A DNA stretch of 64,000 bases from Massilia phyllostachyos (GTDB lineage: Bacteria; Pseudomonadota; Gammaproteobacteria; Burkholderiales; Burkholderiaceae_D). Location of the stretch: the NCBI RefSeq assembly GCF_021044825.1, contig NZ_JAJNOC010000003.1, forward strand, positions 248,001 to 312,000, read 5' to 3'. The notes under the pieces are model-generated. The model worked only from the letters and a program-made list of their open reading frames with translations, had not been told where the DNA came from and made no database searches. Shown here in pieces: positions 55,032-61,923 of the stretch. Position numbers and translations under genes: made by a program. Each line of letters begins with the position of its first letter. The first letter of the stretch is position 1.

Positions 55032-55235
55032 ATGGACCAACACCTGAAGTTCGACGATATGGTCAGGGAAATCAGCTTTGGCAATGGCTGCCTCCACGTC
55101 GACCTGTCGAACGGGCTGCGCCTGTCCGGACCAATGGGCTCGAACGATGAAGTCACCCGCGCCGCGCAACGCCCGCGTCGCATGATGGTCAGTGGCCACG
55201 AAGCCATTAACAGCCAGGCACACGCTTTCAGCTGA
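55032..55235 (+). CDS. Small protein of unknown function (DUF2442-like traits)
   Basis: The 67-residue protein begins MDQHLKFDDMVREISFGNG, followed by LHVDLSNGLRLSGP, a pattern reminiscent of DUF2442-type small proteins, though only loosely. It has no signal peptide or membrane segment. GGGAGAA precedes ATG 55032, so translation looks real. The upstream region carries a sigma-54-like promoter and repeats similar to those of the amyloid operon, which suggests shared control. Function is unknown. Confidence 0.6.
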   Translation: MDQHLKFDDMVREISFGNGCLHVDLSNGLRLSGPMGSNDEVTRAAQRPRRMMVSGHEAINSQAHAFS

Positions 55236-55333
55236 TCCACCGCGGGCAGGGCCCGCACCCCCAGATCACCCGGCAGCGCACAATTGGGCCTCGTTCCACG
55301 AGGACAACCGCCCGATGCGGTTAGAATGTTCCC

Positions 55334-56143
55334 ATGAAAATTCGTGTGGCTACCTACAACATTCACAAGGGCGTCTCGTCGCTGCGCAGCACGCCCCGGG
55401 TGATCGCCCTGAAGAAAGCAATCGCCGAATTCCACGCCGATGTCGTGTTCCTGCAGGAAGTGCAGGGCCGGCATGACCGCTTCCAGGCCAAGTACGGCAT
55501 GGAAGACCGCGGTCACCGGCACTGGCCCGAAACGGCGCAGTACGATTACTTCAAGGGTGAGCAGCACCACAGCGCTTACGGCATGAACGCGGTCTACGAC
55601 CATGGCCACCATGGCAATGCGCTGCTGAGCTGTTTCCCCATCGAGAATTCCCATAACCACGACGTCTCCGACCATGCTTACGAGCAGCGCGGCATCCTGC
55701 ATTGCGTGCTCGAGACGCCGGCCGGCAAGGTTCACTGCTACGTGGTGCACCTGGGCCTGTTTGAAGGCAGCCGCGGACGCCAGACTGCAGCCCTGATCGA
55801 AGCCGTGAACGCCTCGTCCAACGGCGAGCCGGTGGTCATCGCAGGCGACTTCAACGATTGGCGCAACACCCTGAGCGACCGCCTGCGCAATGCGCTCGGC
55901 GTGGTCGAGGTATTCGACGAGCTGGGACCAAAGTCGGCCATGGGTGACATGGTGCGCAGCTGGGCCGGCCGCCAGCCGCGCCTGGCGCCGGCACGCACCT
56001 TCCCGGCGATGCTGCCCTGGTTCCGCCTCGACCGCATCTACGTGCGCGGCTTCAAGGTCGACAACGCGCAAGTGATGCACGGCGCCCTGTGGGCCAAGCT
56101 GTCCGACCACGCACCCATCGTGGCGGAACTGCAGCTGTCGTAG
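55334..56143 (+). CDS. Endonuclease/exonuclease/phosphatase family protein
   Basis: The 269-residue protein has the EEP-fold motifs: VATYNIHKGV, VVFLQEVQG with the metal-binding Glu, IAGDFNDWRN and LSDHAPIVAEL with the catalytic Asp-His pair. Substrates in this fold range from DNA to phospholipids and phosphates. Its position directly before clsB (5 bases apart) suggests a membrane-lipid link, but that is inference. No signal peptide is evident. Confidence 0.9.
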   Translation: MKIRVATYNIHKGVSSLRSTPRVIALKKAIAEFHADVVFLQEVQGRHDRFQAKYGMEDRGHRHWPETAQYDYFKGEQHHSAYGMNAVYDHGHHGNALLSCFPIENSHNHDVSDHAYEQRGILHCVLETPAGKVHCYVVHLGLFEGSRGRQTAALIEAVNASSNGEPVVIAGDFNDWRNTLSDRLRNALGVVEVFDELGPKSAMGDMVRSWAGRQPRLAPARTFPAMLPWFRLDRIYVRGFKVDNAQVMHGALWAKLSDHAPIVAELQLS

Positions 56144-56148
56144 CGCCC

Positions 56149-57309
56149 ATGCGCCACGTCACTTTCGTAGACAACAACGATGTCACCCTGCTGGAAAGCG
56201 GCACCGCCTACTTCCCGGCCCTGATTGCGGCGCTCGACGCCGCCGAGCACGACGTCCTGTTCGAGACCTATATCTTCGCCGAAGACCCGACCGGCGAAAC
56301 GGTGCGCGACGCCCTGGTCCGCGCGGCGCAGCGCGGCGTCAAGGTGCGGGTGCTGGTCGACTGGATCGGCACCGAGCACGGACCGTCGCAGCGCCTGGGC
56401 GCCATCTTCGCCGAGGGCGGCGTGCACTACCGCGTGTTCAACCCCTGGTGCAAGCGCGGCATCGCCCGCTCGCACCGCAAGATCGCGGTGATCGACCGCG
56501 AAGTCGCCTTCGTCGGCGGCATCAACGTCAACGACGACTGGCTGTGCGACCACGCCGAACACCAGCGCCTGGCCGCGCCGCGCTGGGATTTCACGGTGAG
56601 GGTAGCCGGCCCCCTGGTCGACCACATCCACGACGAAGCCCAGGGCCAATGGCTGCGCGCCGGCCGCCTCAAGCTGCGCCAGCGCATCGAGCTGTTCAAG
56701 GAAATGCGCAAGGAACCGCGCCAGACCTGCGAATTCCCGGCGCGCGCCGCCTTCGTGGTGCGCGACAACCTGCGCAACCGTTCCACCATCCAGCGCGCCT
56801 ACCTGCAGGCCCTGGGCCGCGCCAAGCACAGCGTGCTGCTGGCCACCCCATACTTCGCCCCCGGCCGCAAGTTTCGCAAGGCCCTGGCCCATGCCGCGCG
56901 GCGCGGCGTGCAAGTGACCCTTTTAATCGGGGTGGGGGAGTTCCAGATACAGGATGCGGTGGCGCATTCCTTCTATCCCAAGCTGCTGGCCGAAGGCATC
57001 AACGTCGTCGAGTATCGCAAGACCCAGCTGCACGCCAAGGTCGCGGTGGTCGACGACGACTGGGCGACAGTGGGCTCGAGCAATTGCGATGGCCTGTCGC
57101 TGTTCCTGAACCAGGAAGCCAATGTGGTGGTGCTGGACGAGCGCTTCGCCGCCACCATGCGCGCCCACATCGAACGCGGGATCGCGGACGGCGTGCCGGT
57201 GCGCGCGGAGGAATTCGCCCACATCGGCTGGCTGCGCCGCGCGAGTTATGGCGCCGCCTATATGCTGTATAAACTGGTCATGCGGATCTTTGCGATCGGC
57301 TATGCGTAA
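56149..57309 (+). CDS. clsB: Cardiolipin synthase ClsB
   Basis: The 386-residue phospholipase-D-family enzyme has two HKD motifs, SHRKIAVIDREVAFVGGIN near residue 107 and LHAKVAVVDDDWATVGSSN near residue 294. It has no N-terminal transmembrane pair, as expected for ClsB rather than ClsA. It condenses phosphatidylglycerol into cardiolipin. ATG 56149 lies five bases after the preceding gene, so the two form one operon. The downstream Hsp15 gene follows within 15 bases. Confidence 0.93.
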   Translation: MRHVTFVDNNDVTLLESGTAYFPALIAALDAAEHDVLFETYIFAEDPTGETVRDALVRAAQRGVKVRVLVDWIGTEHGPSQRLGAIFAEGGVHYRVFNPWCKRGIARSHRKIAVIDREVAFVGGINVNDDWLCDHAEHQRLAAPRWDFTVRVAGPLVDHIHDEAQGQWLRAGRLKLRQRIELFKEMRKEPRQTCEFPARAAFVVRDNLRNRSTIQRAYLQALGRAKHSVLLATPYFAPGRKFRKALAHAARRGVQVTLLIGVGEFQIQDAVAHSFYPKLLAEGINVVEYRKTQLHAKVAVVDDDWATVGSSNCDGLSLFLNQEANVVVLDERFAATMRAHIERGIADGVPVRAEEFAHIGWLRRASYGAAYMLYKLVMRIFAIGYA

Positions 57310-57323
57310 TGAAAGAAGGAAGT

Positions 57324-57707
57324 ATGCAAGACAACAATGTACGACTCGACAAATGGCTCTGGGCAGCGCGCTTCTTCAAGACCCGCTCGCTGGCCACCGA
57401 CGCGATCGACCGCGGCCGGGTGCGCATCGATGGCGAACCCGTCAAACCTGCGCGCAATGTGAAGGTGAACGACAAGCTTCTCATCGATAACGGTTCCGAC
57501 CGCTGGGAAGTGATCGTCGCCGCGCTGTCCGATGCGCGCGGACCGGCACCGGTGGCGCGCACGCTGTACTTCGAAACCGACGAAAGCATCGCCAAGCGCG
57601 AGAACGACAAGACGGCGCGCCGCTTGTTCCCGGAACCGAGCCTGGACATCAAGGGCCGGCCGACCAAGCGCGACCGCCGGGCGATCAGCCGCGTCGTCGA
57701 CGAGTAG
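57324..57707 (+). CDS. hslR: RNA-binding S4 domain protein, Hsp15-like
   Basis: The 127-residue protein starts VRLDKWLWAARFFKTRSLA, the classic S4 domain opening of Hsp15, and has a basic C-terminal tail (TKRDRRAISRVVDE). Hsp15 binds blocked 50S subunits carrying nascent tRNA. I start at 57324 because AAGGA lies seven bases upstream. An ATG at 57309 overlapping the clsB stop would add five residues. Confidence 0.92.
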   Translation: MQDNNVRLDKWLWAARFFKTRSLATDAIDRGRVRIDGEPVKPARNVKVNDKLLIDNGSDRWEVIVAALSDARGPAPVARTLYFETDESIAKRENDKTARRLFPEPSLDIKGRPTKRDRRAISRVVDE

Positions 57708-57856
57708 AGCTAAGTACTCGACCAGAAATAGATGTGAATTTGGCAAAGATAACCGGATGCAAGGCGTTGAGTGTGCCGCCGTGCGAGCACTGCAAGCAGG
57801 AGCCAACGCAGCAACGCGCCGGTTATGGCAGCCAAAAACATATTTATTTCGTGGCG

Positions 57857-59074
57857 TTAGTCCTGCTTGCAGGCGAGTGGCGGCAGCTTCGTCACCACCG
57901 GCTCGACCTGTTCCCCGCGCGGCTGGAAGGACTTGTCGACGTAGGCCTCCAGCGTGGGCACGCCGGCGCTTCCGAGCAGCGCCGTAATCTCCTCCTCCGA
58001 GCGCATCACGCGCAGGCGCCGCACCAGCTCCTTCCTGAACGCCGGCGTATAGATGTCGGCCCGCGCCGTGCTCCTCGAGCCGTCGAGCGGCGCGAGGAAG
58101 ACCAGGGCGTCGTAGGCGTCGGCCATGGTCTGTCCGGCCTGCGCATCCATCATGTGGTTGCCCACATAAGCCGCCTTTCCGAAGGGCGTGCCCTGCAGGT
58201 CGAAGGCGAGCGGGCGGTAACCGGCGGCCTGGTGGGCGCAGTCCCAGGCGCCGTCTTCCATGCGGATCCAGCGCACCGAGGCGCGCTCCAGGCCTTCGCG
58301 GGTGCTCGCGCCAGCGGGGACCGTGCGCGGCTTGAGTTCCAGTGCCGCATGGTGAAAACGCACGGCATAGCTCTTGCCGGGGTGGTTCTGCTGGAAAAAG
58401 GTTCCGGCGTTCCAGTAAAGCCGACCTTGGGCATTGCGAACGCCCTTGTAGCTGTGCCGAGTATTGGTCAGCAGGATGCCCTTTTCCTTCTCCTTGAACC
58501 AGCCCAGCTGGCTCGCCGTGACGGCGTACATATGGTAATCGCGCGCCTCGCCCGAGACCATGCTCAGTTCCCAGTCGCGTCTGGTCTGCATGAGCGGCCA
58601 GTAGGAGGGCTGGTCGGTGCCGATCACGCGCAGGCGCTTGTCGACCGGGAGCGTGCGGTTCACCTCGCGCACTGCGCGCAGCAGGTCGATATAGGTCTGG
58701 TAGGCCCAGCCCAGGTCGCCGGCCGATTGCAGGGCCGGATACAGGAGGGTGGGGTCGTCGACCGGGCTGTCCAGATAGGCGTCGATCGCCGGCTGGAAGT
58801 TAACCGGCAAGACTTCGATGAAGATGTTGCGCACCTGGCCATGGAAGGCGGGATGCTGTACCAGCTCGATATAGAAACGCCAGGGCTCGACCGCCGTGTG
58901 CATGGCGTCGTCGAAGATCAACAGCTCGTGCGTCCTGAACTTGTCGAGCACGAAATCGACTGGCGCGGAGGCCCGCGCCATCACGGCGGCATGGGTCGCC
59001 AGGGTGGGCTGTGCGGCGGGGAGGCTGGCGCTGAACAGTGCGAGGAGAAGGGGGAGCAGGCGGTGTACGTGCAT
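57857..59074 (-). CDS. Exported ChaN/EreA-like fold protein of unknown function
   Basis: The 405-residue protein has a signal peptide (MHVHRLLPLLLALFSASLPA). The body has features loosely like the ChaN/erythromycin-esterase superfamily: VRNIFIEVLPVNFQPAIDAY, KRLRVIGTDQPSYW and VGNHMMDAQAG. I do not recognise a specific family. Possible roles include haem-iron handling or a hydrolase, but neither is supported directly. The start at 59074 places the signal peptide first. No good ribosome site is visible. It is divergent from the TetR gene. Confidence 0.65.
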   Translation of the reverse strand: MHVHRLLPLLLALFSASLPAAQPTLATHAAVMARASAPVDFVLDKFRTHELLIFDDAMHTAVEPWRFYIELVQHPAFHGQVRNIFIEVLPVNFQPAIDAYLDSPVDDPTLLYPALQSAGDLGWAYQTYIDLLRAVREVNRTLPVDKRLRVIGTDQPSYWPLMQTRRDWELSMVSGEARDYHMYAVTASQLGWFKEKEKGILLTNTRHSYKGVRNAQGRLYWNAGTFFQQNHPGKSYAVRFHHAALELKPRTVPAGASTREGLERASVRWIRMEDGAWDCAHQAAGYRPLAFDLQGTPFGKAAYVGNHMMDAQAGQTMADAYDALVFLAPLDGSRSTARADIYTPAFRKELVRRLRVMRSEEEITALLGSAGVPTLEAYVDKSFQPRGEQVEPVVTKLPPLACKQD

Positions 59075-59272
59075 GAAAGAGGGGCTAACCGAAGAAAATA
59101 GTGCGGGCTTTGAGCTTGCCGGCCACCTGCGTACGCCACAAGCCCCCAAAATGGGGTATTTTTACATCTGCGACAACGTTGTCCTGGCCGTATCCAGCCT
59201 GGCAGGTCAGCAGGCGGTTTCCTCCTCCTGCTGTTGTCTTGCATCAATAGAATCTCGCCTCTAAGTTCCCGT

Positions 59273-59300
59273 TTGACATTTCAACCTCAGTAGATAATAG
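59273..59300 (+). promoter_or_regulatory. Promoter of the TetR-family gene
   Basis: TTGACA at 59273-59278 and TAATAG at 59295-59300 are 16 bases apart, about 58 bases before the TetR start. No clear operator palindrome for autoregulation was found. Confidence 0.5.
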
Positions 59301-59357
59301 TACGAGCGTTCGGATTTTTTCGATTCAGGGGCAGCTATCACTACTTCAGCCAAATTC

Positions 59358-59963
59358 ATGCGCAAGGGCGAACTCACGCGGGCGGCGATTCTCGACGTGG
59401 CGCTCGAGCTGTCCAGCCGCGACGGCCTGGAAGGCCTGACCATCGGCCTCCTGGCCGACCGGATGAACATGTCCAAGTCCGGCGTGTTCGCCCACTTCGG
59501 TTCGCGCGAAGACCTGCAGCTGGAAGTGGTCAAGCTGTACCACCACCGCTTCGAGCAGGAAGTGTTCTTCCCGAGCGTGCGCGAGCAGCGCGGCCTGCCG
59601 CGCCTGCAGTCGATGTTCGACCGCTGGCTTGCCCGCGTGTCGGTCGAGATCGCGTCCGGCTGCATCTATATCAGCGGCGCCGTCGAGTACGACGACCGTC
59701 CGGGCCCGATCCGCGAGGAGCTGGTCAAGATGGTGCAGGCCTGGCAGGGCGCCCTGCAGCGCAGCGCGCGCCAGGCGATCGAGGTCGGCCACCTGCGGCC
59801 TGATGCCGACGCCGAGCAGCTGGTGTACGAGATGTACGGGCTGATCCTGGCCCTGCACCACGACGCGCGCTTCCTGCGCATGCCCGGGTCGGTCGACCGG
59901 GCGCGCCGCGGCTTCGAGCGGCTGATCGAAAACTATCGCAATCCATCCACGCCGGCGCAATAA
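59358..59963 (+). CDS. TetR/AcrR family transcriptional regulator
   Basis: The 201-residue protein has an N-terminal HTH (RAAILDVALELSSRDGLEGL and LLADRMNMSKSGVFAHFGS). Its C-terminal ligand domain has the RSARQAIEVGHLRPDADAEQ-type helices seen in acyl-CoA-responsive TetR proteins. The adjacent acyl-CoA dehydrogenase and FadN-type genes make it a likely fatty-acid degradation repressor, which is inference from context. No earlier ATG/GTG/TTG is in frame nearby, so ATG 59358 is used. Confidence 0.88.
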   Translation: MRKGELTRAAILDVALELSSRDGLEGLTIGLLADRMNMSKSGVFAHFGSREDLQLEVVKLYHHRFEQEVFFPSVREQRGLPRLQSMFDRWLARVSVEIASGCIYISGAVEYDDRPGPIREELVKMVQAWQGALQRSARQAIEVGHLRPDADAEQLVYEMYGLILALHHDARFLRMPGSVDRARRGFERLIENYRNPSTPAQ

Positions 59964-60014
59964 AGCACCGCCAGTCCAGCTAATTACACTTTTACCTTCG
60001 TTCAGGAGAAAACC

Positions 60015-61805
60015 ATGGGTCAGTACGTCGCGCCAATCCGGGATATGCAGTTCGTTCTGCACGAATTCCTCAACGTCAGCGAAGAGTTCAAGAACCTGCC
60101 TGCCTACCAGGAAATCGACGCCGACATCATCAACCAGGTGCTGGAAGAAGGCGCGAAGTTCACCCAGGAAGTGCTGTTCCCGCTGAACCACTCGGGCGAC
60201 CGCGAAGGCTGCTCCTTCGACGCGTCCACCAAGGCCGTGACCACCCCGAAGGGTTTCAAGGAAGCGTATAAACAGTATGTCGAAGGCGGCTGGGCCGCGC
60301 TGGCGTGCGATCCGGAATACGGCGGCCAGGGCCTGCCGGTCTCGCTGAACAATTCGTTCTACGAGATGCTGAATTCGTCGAACCAGGCATGGACCATGTA
60401 CCCGGGCCTGTCGCACGGCGCCTACGAGTGCCTGAAGGAGCACGGCACCGACGAGCAGAAGAAGCTGTACCTGCCGAAGCTGGTCTCGGGCGAGTGGACC
60501 GGCACCATGTGCCTGACCGAAGCGCACTGCGGCACCGACCTGGGCCTGCTGCGCTCGAAAGCCGAACCGCAGGCCGACGGCACCTACGCCATCAGCGGCT
60601 CGAAGATCTTCATCTCGGCCGGCGAACACGATATGGCCGAGAACATCGTCCACCTGGTGCTGGCGCGCCTGCCGGATGCGCCGGAAGGCTCGAAGGGCAT
60701 CTCGCTGTTCCTGGTCCCGAAATTCAAGGTCAATGCCGACGGTTCGCTGGGCGAGCGTAACGGCATCGCCTGCGGCGCCATCGAAGAAAAGATGGGCATC
60801 CACGGCAACGCCACCTGCCAGATGAACCTGGACGGCGCCATCGGCACCCTGATCGGCCAGCCGCACAAGGGCCTGCAGGCGATGTTCGTGTTCATGAACG
60901 CCGCCCGCCTGGGCGTCGGCATGCAGTCGCTCGGCCTGACCGAAGTCGCTTACCAGAACGCGCTGGTGTATGCGAAGGACCGCATCCAGATGCGTAGCCT
61001 GTCGGGCCCGAAAGCCCCGGACAAGCCGGCCGACCCGATCATCGTGCACCCGGACGTGCGCCGCATGCTGCTGACCGCCAAAGCCTTCGCGGAAGGCGCG
61101 CGCGCGCTGACTTCGTACGTCGCGCTGCAGATCGACCGTGAGCTGAACCACCCGGACGAGGAAGTGCGCAAGGAAGCCGCCGGCGAAGTCGCTCTCCTGA
61201 CCCCGATCGTCAAGGCCTTCATCACCGACAACGGCTGGATCGCGACCTCGGAAGCGATGCAGGTCTACGGCGGCCACGGCTACATCAGCGAGTGGGGCAT
61301 GGAACAGTATGTGCGCGACGCCCGCATCAACATGATCTACGAAGGCACCAACACCGTGCAGTCGCTCGACCTGCTGGGCCGGAAGATCCTGATGGACAAC
61401 GGCGCCAAGCTGCGCGCCTTCGGCGAGAAGATCAAGGCCTTCGTGGAAGAGAACGGCCTGGACGAGTCGATGTCGGAATTCGTGACCCCGCTGGGCGAGC
61501 TCGGTGAAAAGGTCACCAAGCTGACCATGGAAATCGGCATGAAGGCCTTCCAGAACCAGGACGAAGTCGGCGCTGCCGCCGTGCCATACCTGCGCGTCGT
61601 CGGCCACCTGGTGTTCAGCTACTTCTTCGCGCAGATGGCGAAGATCGCGCTGGCCAAGCAGGATTCGGATGACAAGTTCTACGCGGCCAAGCTGCACACG
61701 GCGCGTTTCTACTTCGCCCGCCTGTATCCGGAAACCGCGATGCTGATTCGCCAGGCGCGTTCGGGTGCATCGAACCTGCTGGCGATGGACGCGGATCTGT
61801 TCTAA
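60015..61805 (+). CDS. Acyl-CoA dehydrogenase (long form with C-terminal extension)
   Basis: The 596-residue flavoenzyme shows the long FadE-type layout: an AcylCoA_DH_N region near the start, the mid-domain (CLTEAHCGTDLGLLRSKAEP), and the C-terminal dehydrogenase domain with IYEGTNTVQSLDLLGRKIL near residue 440 containing the catalytic Glu. A further C-terminal extension follows (PF12806 type). It catalyses the first step of beta-oxidation, probably on medium- or long-chain substrates. CAGGAG precedes ATG 60015. It lies between the TetR gene and the FadN-type gene. Confidence 0.93.
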   Translation: MGQYVAPIRDMQFVLHEFLNVSEEFKNLPAYQEIDADIINQVLEEGAKFTQEVLFPLNHSGDREGCSFDASTKAVTTPKGFKEAYKQYVEGGWAALACDPEYGGQGLPVSLNNSFYEMLNSSNQAWTMYPGLSHGAYECLKEHGTDEQKKLYLPKLVSGEWTGTMCLTEAHCGTDLGLLRSKAEPQADGTYAISGSKIFISAGEHDMAENIVHLVLARLPDAPEGSKGISLFLVPKFKVNADGSLGERNGIACGAIEEKMGIHGNATCQMNLDGAIGTLIGQPHKGLQAMFVFMNAARLGVGMQSLGLTEVAYQNALVYAKDRIQMRSLSGPKAPDKPADPIIVHPDVRRMLLTAKAFAEGARALTSYVALQIDRELNHPDEEVRKEAAGEVALLTPIVKAFITDNGWIATSEAMQVYGGHGYISEWGMEQYVRDARINMIYEGTNTVQSLDLLGRKILMDNGAKLRAFGEKIKAFVEENGLDESMSEFVTPLGELGEKVTKLTMEIGMKAFQNQDEVGAAAVPYLRVVGHLVFSYFFAQMAKIALAKQDSDDKFYAAKLHTARFYFARLYPETAMLIRQARSGASNLLAMDADLF

Positions 61806-61824
61806 CCACCTCATCACGCATACC

Positions 61825-61852
61825 GTCGTACCGGCGAAGGCCGGTACCCAAG
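61825..61852 (-). repeat. Palindromic intergenic repeat, family B, minus orientation
   Basis: CGTCGTACCGGCGAAGGCC followed by GGTACCCAA is the reverse of the family unit, with compensating base changes in the stem (TACCGGC/GCCGGTA). Together with 61873-61900 it forms a head-to-head pair. Confidence 0.68.
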
Positions 61853-61872
61853 TTCGCGGCTAAGCACCAAAC

Positions 61873-61900
61873 TTGGGTTCCGGCCTGCGCCGGAACGACG
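61873..61900 (+). repeat. Palindromic intergenic repeat, family B
   Basis: TTGGGTTCCGGCC followed by TGCGCCGGAACGACG is the most typical copy. It lies between the acyl-CoA dehydrogenase and FadN-type genes, 24 bases before the latter's start. Confidence 0.7.
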
Positions 61901-61923
61901 AGCTAACTCTTAGGAAGACTTAC

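Noticed and set aside
57734..57860. Possible Cys-containing small protein after the Hsp15 gene
   Set aside because: The frame runs without a stop into the antisense of the next gene, and no ribosome site or conserved pattern is visible.
59346..61817. An 823-residue minus-strand frame
   Set aside because: It covers two unrelated plus-strand genes (TetR and acyl-CoA dehydrogenase) and shows no recognisable motif.
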